From NCBI RefSeq assembly GCF_012952295.1, contig NZ_JABBCH010000008.1:62001-126000 (forward strand): a stretch of 64,000 nt of DNA, read 5' to 3'. Below the pieces are notes generated by a model that was not told the DNA's origin, did not search any database, and was given only the letters and a program-made list of their open reading frames with translations. Shown one piece after another: positions 44,442 through 52,912 of the stretch; position 1 is the stretch's first letter, and each line of letters begins with the position of its first letter. Both the position numbers and the translations under genes were made by a program. The stretch is from Crystallibacter degradans. Its GTDB lineage: Bacteria > Actinomycetota > Actinomycetes > Actinomycetales > Micrococcaceae.

Positions 44442-44741
44442 ATGGCTATTGATGACGAGGCACAACAGGACCGAACCCGGCTTCTGGCCATTGTGAGCGG
44501 GCAGGTCCAGGGGGTCGGCTTCCGCTACTGGACGCGGGAACAGGCCGAGCAGCTTGACCTGCACGGTGCCGCCATGAACCAGCCCGACGGCTCCGTCAAG
44601 ATCGTCGCTGAGGGCCTGAAGGCAGCGGTCGAGGATTTCCTGGCCCGGCTGGATTCGGGCAACAGCCCCGGGCAGGTTCAAAATATCGATGCCACGTATT
44701 CACGGGCCACCGGAGAGTTCACGCGCTTCGGGGTCGGTTAG
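44442..44741 (+). CDS. acyP: Acylphosphatase
   Basis: A 99-residue acylphosphatase. The active-site loop VSGQVQGVGFRYWTREQA carries the phosphate-binding Arg, and the catalytic Asn lies in 'GAAMNQPDGSVKIVAEG'. It hydrolyses carboxyl-phosphate bonds such as acetyl phosphate. Single gene, divergent from the oxidoreductase pseudogene and 87 bp before the SodC-like gene. Confidence 0.94.
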   Translation: MAIDDEAQQDRTRLLAIVSGQVQGVGFRYWTREQAEQLDLHGAAMNQPDGSVKIVAEGLKAAVEDFLARLDSGNSPGQVQNIDATYSRATGEFTRFGVG

Positions 44742-44828
44742 CCGGATGCTCTGGCACTTCGGTTGGGCCCGTGGCACGCTGAATGTGCGGAAGCACTTGG
44801 AGCACAACTAGCTACGGAGACTTGCATC

Positions 44829-45470
44829 GTGAAATCTACATCCAATCTTCTGACCATCGGGCTTGCTGCCGTGGCCCTCGGTTTGAGTGCGTGCGGCGCT
44901 CCCGAGGGCGCCGGAGAAGGGCCGGGAGTCGGGCCGGCGACGGAAACCTTTTCGCCGGAGGCATCCGAAAGTGCCGGAAGCGCCTCGGCGATGCCCACGG
45001 GAGAGCTTGGCTCGGGAACGTTTGCCGAGTATTCCGAAGGGGCGGTCGCGGTGACCTACAACCCGTCCAGGGTGCCCGAAGGTTCCTCGGCACAGGTCGA
45101 TCTGGAGGAGGCCGAGGGCAGCACCACCGTGTCCCTGTCCGTCGAAGGACTGGAGCCGGACATGATGTACGGCGCCCATGTCCATGTAGGCGCCTGCGGC
45201 GAGGATCCGGACGATGCCGGCCCCCACTACCAGAACGAGCAGGACCCCGAGACCCCGTCCACGAATCCGCAGTACGCCAATCCGGAGAACGAAATCTGGC
45301 TGGACTTCAGCACGGATCCCGAAGGCAATGCCGAAGCTCAAAGCAGTGTTGACTGGCAGCTGAGGGAGGGCGAGGGCCGTTCCGTGGTCATCCACGCCAT
45401 GCACACCAAAACGGAAGAAGGCGAAGCCGGCACCGCAGGCGACCGTCTGGCCTGCATCACCATCCGCTGA
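44829..45470 (+). CDS. sodC: Cu/Zn-superoxide-dismutase-like lipoprotein
   Basis: A 213-residue extracytoplasmic lipoprotein. GTG 44829 gives a clean lipoprotein signal with lipobox LSAC (Cys22). The SOD domain has the copper ligands HVH (117, 119), His133 in GPHYQ and His189 in VVIHAMH, and a likely disulfide (Cys123-Cys209). The two zinc histidines normally between GPHxQ and the WLDF segment are absent (the stretch reads QNEQDPETPSTNPQYANPEN), so it may be a copper-only or zinc-poor enzyme, as in mycobacterial SodC. A Glu/Ser-rich linker tethers the domain to the membrane. Confidence 0.88.
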   Translation: MKSTSNLLTIGLAAVALGLSACGAPEGAGEGPGVGPATETFSPEASESAGSASAMPTGELGSGTFAEYSEGAVAVTYNPSRVPEGSSAQVDLEEAEGSTTVSLSVEGLEPDMMYGAHVHVGACGEDPDDAGPHYQNEQDPETPSTNPQYANPENEIWLDFSTDPEGNAEAQSSVDWQLREGEGRSVVIHAMHTKTEEGEAGTAGDRLACITIR

Positions 45471-45485
45471 CGCTAACGCCTACCC

Positions 45486-46619
45486 CTACGGCAGGCTCAC
45501 GCAGGCCAACAGGTCGCCGTCGGCGTCCAACCCGCCGATGTCCCCCATCGTCGGGTGGTAGTACTCGAACCACGTTTGGGCTTCGGCATGGGTGCCGAAG
45601 GTCGAACAGTTCACGTTGCGTGCAGGCGCCGGCAGCGGGCCGGCACCGCCCGGTGCTGCGTTGCCCGCTTCCGGCGCGGGCGTCCGTGCCGGTGCACTGG
45701 CGGCGGGTGCCTTGGCCGCCGGAGCCCCCGCCTGGGCGAGGGGTTCCTCCACGAGGGCTGAACCGGCAGCAGCTTCATCCGGGCAGTCGGCCAGGATCCG
45801 TTCCATCGCGTCGTGCTCTGCCATCGTCACCCAGAGCGAGTAGGCGGCCTTGACCGAGATCTGCCGGGAGACGTACGCGCACCGGAAGGACTTGTTCTGA
45901 GGCAGCCAGGTGGCGGCGTCGCCGTCGGACTTCTGGCTGTTCATCCGCTGAGTGGTCGCCAACAGGTTCAGCGGATCGTTCGCCAGCAAGGTGCGCTGTT
46001 CAAGGGTCAGCTGCTGCGCGCCCTTCTGCCAGGCATCGCTGAGAGCCACCACGTGGTCCACGGGGACCAACCCGCTGGTCTCCTGGCCGCGGGTGAATTC
46101 CACCGTCCGTCCCGAGTACGGATCCTGCAGCACGCCGCTGATCACCCGGCAGGATTCGTTGCTGCGGAAGCTGGGCGAGCCCAGGTCACGCGCGAGGATG
46201 TCGTTCCGGGTGTCGCAGCCGTTGCGGTCCACATCCGCCCAGGCCTGCCCGAATTCGTCGCGGTCATACCCGGTCTTCGGCGCGCGGCCCTTGATCGGCA
46301 GGGTTTCCAGCAGCGCGAGCGCTGCAACATCGGGCTCCTGCCGGTCCTGCGGCTCGACCGGTTCCGGTTCGCGGCTTCGCTCCGCTGGAGCAGGTACCTT
46401 CGCCGGCGGGCTCCCCGGGCCTGTTGGTGACCCAGCCGACGTCGGCGGCGGCACCGCCGCTGCCGACGTTTGGCTGGGCGCCGGGCTGCTTTGGCCCCTG
46501 CTTTCCTCCGCGTCCGCCGACGTTCCGGCGATCAGCCAGAGAACCAGCAGCACAACGATCAGAAATCCGGCCGCAATGAACCGCCGACGTGGCCTCACGG
46601 CCGCTTGTTTCTCCCCCAA
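45486..46619 (-). CDS. Membrane-anchored HNH nuclease (DUF1524/GmrSD-like) with C-terminal excalibur domain
   Basis: A 377-residue surface protein. One N-terminal membrane segment (about 14-32) is followed by a Pro/Ser-rich linker, then the HNH-type nuclease module ('GCDTRNDILARDLG', 'VEFTRGQETSGLVPVDHVVALSDAW', 'LANDPLNLLATTQRMNSQKSDGDAATWLP'), a second Ala/Pro-rich linker, and an excalibur calcium-binding module at the end ('NCSTFGTHAEAQTWFEYY ... GGLDADGDLLACVSLP', DADGD loop). Extracellular DNA degradation is the likely role. It is divergent from the lipid-kinase gene. Confidence 0.88.
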   Translation of the reverse strand: MGEKQAAVRPRRRFIAAGFLIVVLLVLWLIAGTSADAEESRGQSSPAPSQTSAAAVPPPTSAGSPTGPGSPPAKVPAPAERSREPEPVEPQDRQEPDVAALALLETLPIKGRAPKTGYDRDEFGQAWADVDRNGCDTRNDILARDLGSPSFRSNESCRVISGVLQDPYSGRTVEFTRGQETSGLVPVDHVVALSDAWQKGAQQLTLEQRTLLANDPLNLLATTQRMNSQKSDGDAATWLPQNKSFRCAYVSRQISVKAAYSLWVTMAEHDAMERILADCPDEAAAGSALVEEPLAQAGAPAAKAPAASAPARTPAPEAGNAAPGGAGPLPAPARNVNCSTFGTHAEAQTWFEYYHPTMGDIGGLDADGDLLACVSLP

Positions 46620-46796
46620 AGGAACTCTTCCCCCAACTTAAACCGTCTTCACCTACACAGTACCGCGCGGTTCCGACAGTCTTCGGGGACTCAAGCGCCA
46701 CTCCTTCGGGTTCAATCACCCGCCGCGCGCCCCGGCGTGGCGGGCGCGCGGTTAGACTCGTGTCAAACACTGTCAGCACAAAACCTGAGGACGCAC

Positions 46797-47756
46797 ATGA
46801 CCGAGCCATCGCACACGTCCCAGCGCGCCGCCGTCGTGCTTAATCCCATCAAGCCGACAACCGTGGACATCCGGGATCTGGTGTCAAAAATCAGCGCAGA
46901 CGAGGGGTGGGACGAGCCGCTCTGGCTGGAAACCACCAAGGAAGACCCGGGCCACGGCATGGCTCAGCAGGCTCTGGACGAGGGCGTGGATCTGGTGATC
47001 GCCGCCGGTGGCGACGGAACAGTTCGCTGCGTCGCCGAAGAACTTGCCGGCACGGACACGCCGCTGGGGCTGCTGCCCTTGGGAACCGGAAACCTGCTGG
47101 CGCGCAACCTCGATCTTGACGTCGATGATCCCGAGGGCTCCATCCGGGTCGCCATCACCGGTACCGAACGCCGTCTTGACGTCGTCCACGTGACAGTCGA
47201 CCGCGCCATCGAGGCGCACGTTTTCCTAGTCATGGCCGGCCTGGGCTTCGATGCGGCGATGATGGGCGATACCCGCGACGATCTCAAGGACAAGGTCGGC
47301 TGGCTGGCCTATGTAGACGCCGGAATCCGCAATCTGCCCGGCAAGCCGCAGCGGACCAAGATCACCATCGACGGCGGAAAGCCCATCGGCCGCCGGCTAC
47401 GCAGTGTCATGGGCGGCAATTGCGGCAAGATCATGGGCGGGCTGGAAATCTTCCCCGGTGCCAAGATCGACGACGGGCTGCTGGAAATCATGACCGTGGC
47501 ACCGCACGGGACGTTCGGCTGGCTGGGGGTGGCCGCCAAGTTGCTCCGCCGCGGCAAGGGCAAGGACCCTTCGATCGAGTATTTCCAGTGCAAGTCTGCC
47601 GTGATTGAAACGCAGGAGCCGCAGGACATCGAGATCGACGGCGACTATCTGGGCAAGGGCACGCATATCGCCATGCGCGTTGAACCCAACTCCCTGCGTG
47701 TGCGGATGCCTTATGGCAAGAAGGATCCGGCCATCCTGACCAGCCCGGAACCCTAA
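46797..47756 (+). CDS. Diacylglycerol/lipid kinase family protein
   Basis: A 319-residue DAGK-catalytic-domain protein (YegS/BmrU/Rv2252-like). It opens 'RAAVVLNPIKPTTVDIRDLV', has the nucleotide loop 'VIAAGGDGTVRCVAEELAG', 'LGLLPLGTGNLLARNLDLD' and the C-terminal beta domain 'LEIFPGAKIDDGLLEIMTVAPHG'. It phosphorylates diacylglycerol or a related lipid, or a sphingoid-type substrate. ATG 46797 was chosen by the family start; the frame is open further upstream. Convergent with the TetR-type gene (2-bp gap). Confidence 0.92.
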   Translation: MTEPSHTSQRAAVVLNPIKPTTVDIRDLVSKISADEGWDEPLWLETTKEDPGHGMAQQALDEGVDLVIAAGGDGTVRCVAEELAGTDTPLGLLPLGTGNLLARNLDLDVDDPEGSIRVAITGTERRLDVVHVTVDRAIEAHVFLVMAGLGFDAAMMGDTRDDLKDKVGWLAYVDAGIRNLPGKPQRTKITIDGGKPIGRRLRSVMGGNCGKIMGGLEIFPGAKIDDGLLEIMTVAPHGTFGWLGVAAKLLRRGKGKDPSIEYFQCKSAVIETQEPQDIEIDGDYLGKGTHIAMRVEPNSLRVRMPYGKKDPAILTSPEP

Positions 47757-47758
47757 GC

Positions 47759-48391
47759 CTACCCAGCGGCCTCTGGACGCGGCCGGTGCGCTTCAAGCAG
47801 CCAACCGGCCATCGTCCGGGCCCGGCTGGCCGCCTGCCGGTCCCCTTCCGCGGCCAGAATGATGGCGCCCTTCATCAGCAGGTGCCAGGAGTTGGCGAAC
47901 GCTTCAGTATCGGCCAGACCTGCCTCATCGCCCCACCGCCGCAACTGGTTACGGATCCTGCCCAGATAGTCAACGCAGGCCTGGCCCAGCGGATGGCCTG
48001 CACCCATCTCCAAGAGCACGTTGACGAAGGAACAGGCTTCAAAATCCTCGCGCTGGAACCACTCATCGAAGACGTCGAAAACGGCCAGCAGCCGCTGCTC
48101 CGCGGTGTCGGCTCTACGCATTGCTTCGGCAACCACGTAGCCCGTGGTCCACACATGGTCCCTGCGTTCCAGGAAGGCCAGCGCCAGATCATCCTTGGAG
48201 GGGAAATGACGGTAGAAGGTCGCCTTGGCGACGCCGGACTCGCGGATCAGCTCGTCAACGCCGACGTCCCGGATGCCCCGCCGCGAAAACAGCGCGTACG
48301 CAGCGGTGAGGATCCGCTCCCTCGGATCAAGGCGAACGACGGCGGGTGCTCCGGTTGCGGCACGACCATCAGCTTCGATCCGTAGTGTCAT
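47759..48391 (-). CDS. TetR-family transcriptional regulator
   Basis: A 210-residue repressor. The N-terminal TetR helix-turn-helix ('ERILTAAYALFSRRGIRDVGVDELIRESGVAKATFYRHFPSK') is complete, followed by a helical ligand domain. Start at ATG 48391 (MTLRIE); an ATG at 48400 is also possible. An inverted repeat AGACAG-AC-CTGTCT lies 20 bp upstream of the start at 48411-48424 and is a good autoregulatory operator candidate. Target genes are unknown: the neighbours are a 6C RNA and the lipid kinase. Confidence 0.9.
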   Translation of the reverse strand: MTLRIEADGRAATGAPAVVRLDPRERILTAAYALFSRRGIRDVGVDELIRESGVAKATFYRHFPSKDDLALAFLERRDHVWTTGYVVAEAMRRADTAEQRLLAVFDVFDEWFQREDFEACSFVNVLLEMGAGHPLGQACVDYLGRIRNQLRRWGDEAGLADTEAFANSWHLLMKGAIILAAEGDRQAASRARTMAGWLLEAHRPRPEAAG

Positions 48392-48410
48392 GGAACACAT
48401 TGTAGCGGGT

Positions 48411-48424
48411 AGACAGACCTGTCT
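48411..48424. promoter_or_regulatory. Candidate TetR operator
   Basis: Inverted repeat AGACAG-AC-CTGTCT directly upstream of the TetR-type gene and upstream of the 6C RNA on the other strand. Six-base arms with a two-base spacer fit short TetR-family operators. Confidence 0.6.
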
Positions 48425-48460
48425 TTCTTTCCAGCACCCAATATGAAAGACTGATCCTGC

Positions 48461-48553
48461 AGCGCGCGGCTTGCCGCCCGAACCCCCAACCGGGCGCCCC
48501 CGCGCGTAAGCCCTCGGCAGAGACCCCCAACTTCTGCCGAGGGCTCTTTGCTT
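48461..48553 (+). ncRNA. 6C-type small RNA
   Basis: Two consecutive stem-loops with C-rich loops. The first has an outer stem CGCGCGG/CCGCGCG (48463-48469 with 48500-48506), an inner stem CGCCCG/CGGGCG and loop AACCCCCAAC. The second is a 13-bp stem AGCCCTCGGCAGA/TCTGCCGAGGGCT (48509-48521 with 48533-48545) with loop GACCCCCAACT, followed by CTTTGCTTT, so it is also the terminator. Two C-rich hairpins, the second terminating, define the actinobacterial 6C RNA (B11 in mycobacteria), which pairs with G-rich ribosome binding sites. The 5' end is estimated. Confidence 0.72.
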
Positions 48554-48753
48554 TAACCGGATGCTTGTCTTGCCATGGGCGGTAAGAGGACCATGTAAGT
48601 AGGGCTTCCGAAGAGAGTCCTTGCCGCGATCCGTTTCAATAGACGCTGATGTATGGGCACAAATCCCCTGGTCCATCAGCGGCCACTTGGAATGACCGGG
48701 CGCCACCCGCCCATAGTAATTTTGCTCAACGTCACCAGAAAAGGAAAGTTGTC

Positions 48754-49002
48754 ATGCCCGAGTTCATGGATGTGCACCACAACATGGTTGGCATCACCGC
48801 AGAGGCTCTCAAGGAGGCCCATAATGCGGACCTTGCCATTCAGGATGAAGAAAAGGTGGAATTCAAAAAGGCATGGGCCGATCCGGAGAGCGGGGTTGTC
48901 TACTGCCTCTCCGAAGCACCGTCTGCCGAGGCCGTCCAGCGTATCCACGAGCGCGCGGGCCATCGCGCCGACGAAGTGCACCCGGTACCGCTCGTCGTCT
49001 GA
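48754..49002 (+). CDS. DUF4242 protein (SCO4226-like, nickel-binding)
   Basis: An 82-residue ferredoxin-like-fold protein: 'PEFMDVHHNMVGITAEALKEAH', 'WADPESGVVYCLSEAPSAEAVQRIHERAGHRADEVHPV'. The HxH near the N-terminus, the cysteine and the HERAGH segment are typical of DUF4242, whose Streptomyces member SCO4226 binds nickel. AAAGGAAAG precedes ATG 48754. Followed by a strong terminator. Confidence 0.87.
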   Translation: MPEFMDVHHNMVGITAEALKEAHNADLAIQDEEKVEFKKAWADPESGVVYCLSEAPSAEAVQRIHERAGHRADEVHPVPLVV

Positions 49003-49024
49003 GGCCCTTGCCAGCGCATTAAAC

Positions 49025-49059
49025 AGAGGAACCGCTCCCACCGGGGGAACGGTTCCTCT
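49025..49059. terminator. Intrinsic terminator between convergent genes
   Basis: Stem AGAGGAACCG / CGGTTCCTCT with additional CCC/GGG pairs around a small loop, followed by ACATTTAGCTCTTTT on the plus strand. It lies between the DUF4242 and universal-stress genes. Confidence 0.8.
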
Positions 49060-49089
49060 ACATTTAGCTCTTTTCCAGTGACCCGCGGA

Positions 49090-49479
49090 CTACGCCTTGA
49101 CCGCGAGAACCGGGCACTCTGCCTGCAGCAGGATCCGTTGCGCGGTGCTGCCCATGATCAGCTTGCCCACCGGAGTCCGCTTGCGCAGCCCGATCACGAT
49201 CAAGTCCGCCCGGTGGGTTTCCGCCGCATCGAGCACCTCATCGGCGGCATCGTTCCCGCCCATGGGCTGAAGCAGGATGTGTTCCACCCCGGAGGCCGCC
49301 AGCCGGCTGTCCAGCGCTTGGGCAGCATCGGACTGGACAAACCGCTGGTCCACGAAGACGTCCCCGCGGGTCGAGTTCACCACGACCAGCGGCGCTTTGG
49401 CGCTGGCCGCTTCGCTGATGGCCCGTTCCAGGGCGGCTTCGCCTTCCGGCGTGGGGATGTAGCCCACCACTATGCTCAT
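49090..49479 (-). CDS. Universal stress protein (UspA family)
   Basis: A 129-residue single-domain Usp. It starts '[21 protein letters not shown]' and ends with the ATP-binding motif '[33 protein letters not shown]' (G-x2-G-x9-G-S type). Its ATG overlaps the stop of tctA by four bases, so it is the last gene of the tctCBA operon, an association seen in other actinobacteria with transporter genes. Confidence 0.92.
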   Translation of the reverse strand: MSIVVGYIPTPEGEAALERAISEAASAKAPLVVVNSTRGDVFVDQRFVQSDAAQALDSRLAASGVEHILLQPMGGNDAADEVLDAAETHRADLIVIGLRKRTPVGKLIMGSTAQRILLQAECPVLAVKA

Positions 49480-51206
49480 GATCGCTCCCGTTCATTTTGG
49501 ATTTCGTCCGAGCGGTGGCGCCCTGCGGGTTCCGCGGGACCGCCGCCGCTGCTGCCGGCATGCTCCGGCAGGACACTGCCCGTGTCCTTGTCATGGTCCT
49601 TGTCATTGTCATTGTCACTGTCATTGTCGCCGTTGGCATCACCATTGGCCACGCTGCCGTCGTCGTCGGTTGCAGCGGTTTCACCCGGTGCCTGCGGGAT
49701 GTTGCCGAGCAGGACTGACTCCGGCCGGCGCCTGTGGATGACCTTCAGCGCCAGCGGTGCGAGCAGTACCAGTGCCACGATGATGTAAACAACGACGGCG
49801 ACCGGCTCACTCCACAAGCCGGAGATGTTTCCGGCGCTCAGCTGCAGCGAGGTGCGCAGCGACTCCTCGGCGCGCGGGCCGAGGATGAGCCCGATGACCA
49901 GAGGCAGCACCGGCAGACCATAGCGGCGCATGGCGAAGCCCAGCAGGCCGAGCAGCAGCAGGATCACCAGGTCGAACGTCTGCAGGTTGACTGCGTAGGC
50001 GCCCAGGGTGGCAAAGAACAGGATGCCGGCGTAGAGGTAGGGGCGCGGCAGCTGCAGGAGTTTGGCCCAGACCGGCGCCAGCGGCAGGTTGATCAGCAGC
50101 AGCAGGGTGTTGCCGATGAACAGGCTGGCGATCAGCGCCCAGACCAGCTGTGGCTCGCTGTCAAAGAGCAGCGGTCCGGGCTGGATGCCGAACTGGATGA
50201 AGGCAGCCAGCATGACGGCGGCGGTGGCGTTGGTCGGCAGGCCCAGGGCCAGCATGGGGGTCAGGGTACCGGCGGCCGAGGCATTGTTGGCTGCCTCGGG
50301 GCCGGCAACACCCTCGATCGCGCCGTGGCCGAATTCCTCCGGGTGCTTGGAGAGCTTCTTCTCGGTCACATAAGAGAGGAACGTGGGAATCTCGGCGCCG
50401 CCGGCAGGCAGGGCACCGAACGGGAAACCGTACGCCGTTCCGCGCAGCCAGGGCTTCCAGGACCGCTTCCAGTCCTGTTTGCCCATCCAGGGCCGGCCCA
50501 CCGGAATGGTTTGCATCGGCTTGCGGCGCAGATGCGCGGCAATCCAGAGGGCTTCGCCCACCGCGAAGATGGCGACGGCGACAACCACGATGTCCAGCCC
50601 GTCCACCAGCAGCGGCTGGCCGAAGATGAGGCGCTGCTGCCCGGTGACCGGGTCGGCGCCGACCAGGCCGATGGCCAGGCCGATGCCGAGGGCGGAAAAA
50701 CCACGCAGCTTGGAGCCGCCGAGCACGGCAGTCACAGCGATGAGGGCCAGGACGATGATGGCCAGGTAGCTGGGGTCGCCAAGGCTGACGGCGAAGTCCA
50801 CTACAACCGGGGCGAAGGCCACGAGCAACGCGGTGCCGATCGTGCCGGCGACGAAGGAGCCGATGGCTGCTGTCGCCAGCGCCTGGGCCGCACGGCCGGA
50901 CTTGGCCATCTTGTGGCCTTCGATCGCGGTGATGACCGTGGACGATTCGCCCGGGGTGTTCAGCAGAATGGAGGTGGTAGAGCCGCCGTACATGCCGCCG
51001 TAGTAGATGCCGGCGAACATGATGAACGCACTGGTCGGTTCCAGCGAGTAGGTGACCGGCAGCAGCAGGGCCACGGCCATGGCGGGGCCGATACCCGGCA
51101 GCACGCCGACGGCGGTACCCAGCAGCACGCCGATGAAGGCGTACAGCAGGTTGATCGGCGTTGCCGCCGTCGAGAATCCCTGCATCAGCAGGTCGAATGT
51201 CTCCAT
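49476..51206 (-). CDS. tctA: Tripartite tricarboxylate transporter large permease TctA, with Asp-repeat tail
   Basis: A 576-residue, ~12-helix membrane protein of the TTT family. The family hallmarks '[20 protein letters not shown]' (about 35-55), '[23 protein letters not shown]' and '[24 protein letters not shown]'-type segments are present. It forms the channel for citrate or another carboxylate captured by TctC. The cytoplasmic tail after residue ~515 contains an unusual low-complexity run of alternating Asp-X pairs ([17 protein letters not shown]) encoded by hexanucleotide-like repeats, then a Gly/Pro-rich end. Confidence 0.93.
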   Translation of the reverse strand: METFDLLMQGFSTAATPINLLYAFIGVLLGTAVGVLPGIGPAMAVALLLPVTYSLEPTSAFIMFAGIYYGGMYGGSTTSILLNTPGESSTVITAIEGHKMAKSGRAAQALATAAIGSFVAGTIGTALLVAFAPVVVDFAVSLGDPSYLAIIVLALIAVTAVLGGSKLRGFSALGIGLAIGLVGADPVTGQQRLIFGQPLLVDGLDIVVVAVAIFAVGEALWIAAHLRRKPMQTIPVGRPWMGKQDWKRSWKPWLRGTAYGFPFGALPAGGAEIPTFLSYVTEKKLSKHPEEFGHGAIEGVAGPEAANNASAAGTLTPMLALGLPTNATAAVMLAAFIQFGIQPGPLLFDSEPQLVWALIASLFIGNTLLLLINLPLAPVWAKLLQLPRPYLYAGILFFATLGAYAVNLQTFDLVILLLLGLLGFAMRRYGLPVLPLVIGLILGPRAEESLRTSLQLSAGNISGLWSEPVAVVVYIIVALVLLAPLALKVIHRRRPESVLLGNIPQAPGETAATDDDGSVANGDANGDNDSDNDNDKDHDKDTGSVLPEHAGSSGGGPAEPAGRHRSDEIQNERERS

Positions 51207-51710
51207 TTAGAGCACTCCTTCCAGGAGTCCGGCCGGCAGTTTGATGCCCAGACCGAGGTAGAACCCGTAGAAGGTGCCCAGGGCCATGACCACGGAGATG
51301 ATGCCGTCACGGATATAGCGGCGGCTGCCCAGCGCCCAGACACTGCCCCAGAAGAGGAGGGTTCCGGAGATGACCCAGCCGACGGTATCGATCAGGGCAA
51401 TGTTGAGCACGAATGCGCCCAGCAGCGGCACGACGGTACGCCAGTCGGTGGGATGCGTCAGGTCCACGTCTTCGCCGCCCTCGGCTTCGCCGTGGCCGCC
51501 ACGCAGCACGTTGATGGCCAGCAGCACGGCACAGACCAGCAGCAGTGCCCCGACGATGTACGGCAGGGTCTTCGGGCCGACCGGGTCGGCCTGGGAATAC
51601 GGGACGTTCAGGGACAGCGCGTCGAGGATGACGATCACGCCGAACGCCCCGAGCAGGGCCGCGAGGCCCAGCTCGGAGCGGCCTTTCAGCCGGGAAACCA
51701 GCTGTTTCAT
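51207..51710 (-). CDS. tctB: Tripartite tricarboxylate transporter small subunit TctB
   Basis: A 167-residue protein with four predicted membrane helices ('LAALLGAFGVIVILDALSL', 'LPYIVGALLLVCAVLLAINVL', 'VVPLLGAFVLNIALIDTVGWVISGTLLF', 'GIISVVMALGTFYGFYLGLGI'), matching TctB. It sits directly upstream of tctA with no gap and its ATG overlaps the tctC stop by four bases. An acidic loop (GEAEGGEDVD) separates helices 2 and 3. Confidence 0.9.
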   Translation of the reverse strand: MKQLVSRLKGRSELGLAALLGAFGVIVILDALSLNVPYSQADPVGPKTLPYIVGALLLVCAVLLAINVLRGGHGEAEGGEDVDLTHPTDWRTVVPLLGAFVLNIALIDTVGWVISGTLLFWGSVWALGSRRYIRDGIISVVMALGTFYGFYLGLGIKLPAGLLEGVL

Positions 51711-52720
51711 GCAAGACCCAGTTCGGTCAGGACGTTGGCCACGCGCTCATCCTGTTCCTTCAGGAACGTGGAGAACTCCTCGCCGGTGGCGAAAGCGTCG
51801 GTCCAGCCATTGGTTTCGAGGGCCTGCTGCCACTCGGGGGTGCCGTGCATCTTCTCCAGTGCGCCGATCCACTTCTGCTTGTCTTCTTCGCTGACGCCCG
51901 GAGGGGCAACGATGCCGCGCCAGTTGCTGAACACCAGGTCGATGCCGGATTCCTGCAGGGTGGGGGCGTCGACGCCCTCGAGGCGCTCTTCGCCGCTGGT
52001 AGCCAGGACGCGGATCTCGCCGCTCTTGATCTGGTCGATGTACTCGCCGGCGCCGGAAGCGGCGAAGCCGAGCTTGTTGCCCAGGATGGCCGGCAGCAGG
52101 TCGCCGCCGCCGTCGTAGGACACGAAGTTCACGTCCTTCGGGTCGATGCCGACGGTCTGGGCCAGCTGCATCGGCAGGAGGTGGTCCGGGCCGCCCGGCG
52201 AGGAGCCGCCGCCGACGCTGACCTTGGACGGATCTTCCTTCCAGGCCTTCACCAGGTCGTCGATGGTCTTGTAGGGCGAGTCCTTGGAGACCATGATGGC
52301 GCCCGGCTCCTGGATCAGGCGGGCCAGCGGAGTGGTCTCGGTCAGTTTAGACTCGGAGTCGTTGGTGTAGCTGGCGCCCACCACGCCCAGGCCCATCAGC
52401 ATGGCCAGGTCGCCGTTGCCTTCTTCGTTGACGGTACGGGCCAGGCCTACGGTGCCGCCGGCGCCGGCCAGGTTGAAGACCTCGATGTTGGAGGCAATGT
52501 CGGTTTCCTCCATCACCTTCGCGGCAACGCGGGCGGTGGTGTCGTAGCCGCCGCCGGGCGAGTTCGGGACCATGATGCGCAGGTCGGTGACCGGGCCTTC
52601 TGCGGCCGCCGAGGTGCCGCCGGCTTCGCTGCTGCTGGAACCGGTGACACCGCAGCCGGACGCTGCCAGGGCAATGCCTGCCGCCACGGCGGCCAGGCGG
52701 AATGCGTTGAATCGACGCAT
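51707..52720 (-). CDS. tctC: Tripartite tricarboxylate transporter binding lipoprotein TctC (Bug family)
   Basis: Extracytoplasmic receptor of 337 residues. It begins with a lipoprotein signal (lipobox ASGC, Cys23) and a Ser-rich linker, then the Bug fold: 'DLRIMVPNSPGGGYDTTARVAAK', 'IEVFNLAGAGGTVGLARTV', 'GGGSSPGGPDHLLPMQLAQ' and 'SNWRGIVAPPGVSEEDKQ'. First gene of tctCBA-usp. The divergent CitA/CitB-type two-component system at 52913 probably induces it when its carboxylate is available. Confidence 0.93.
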   Translation of the reverse strand: MRRFNAFRLAAVAAGIALAASGCGVTGSSSSEAGGTSAAAEGPVTDLRIMVPNSPGGGYDTTARVAAKVMEETDIASNIEVFNLAGAGGTVGLARTVNEEGNGDLAMLMGLGVVGASYTNDSESKLTETTPLARLIQEPGAIMVSKDSPYKTIDDLVKAWKEDPSKVSVGGGSSPGGPDHLLPMQLAQTVGIDPKDVNFVSYDGGGDLLPAILGNKLGFAASGAGEYIDQIKSGEIRVLATSGEERLEGVDAPTLQESGIDLVFSNWRGIVAPPGVSEEDKQKWIGALEKMHGTPEWQQALETNGWTDAFATGEEFSTFLKEQDERVANVLTELGLA

Positions 52721-52787
52721 GGGAATCCTCTTCTCATCAGGAGTACGAATAAGACCACGGTATGGGTAGCCGTGATGCCCGTCACGC

Positions 52788-52822
52788 TTGTGTTCTCAAA
52801 GAAAGTTGTGTTCATTGTGGTC
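52788..52822. promoter_or_regulatory. Repeated TTGTGnTC motifs in the tctC / sensor-kinase divergent promoter region
   Basis: TTGTGTTC at 52788-52795 and 52806-52813 and TTGTGGTC at 52815-52822, with GTCACGCT also repeated at 52781 and 52820. The cluster lies midway between the two divergent starts (52720 and 52913) and could be the response-regulator binding site. Confidence 0.4.
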
Positions 52823-52912
52823 ACGCTCACATGCCCGGAATGGGCGGGATAATGGGTATAGTTCACCCGATCAACCGGGGACATGGACCGGTTCCGAGGT
52901 GGAAGGACTTCA

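Noticed and set aside
49734-52118. 794-codon plus-strand frame, the longest in the window
   Set aside because: Antisense to tctA and tctB; Gln/His/Asp-rich translation without any domain, as expected from the opposite strand of membrane-protein codons.
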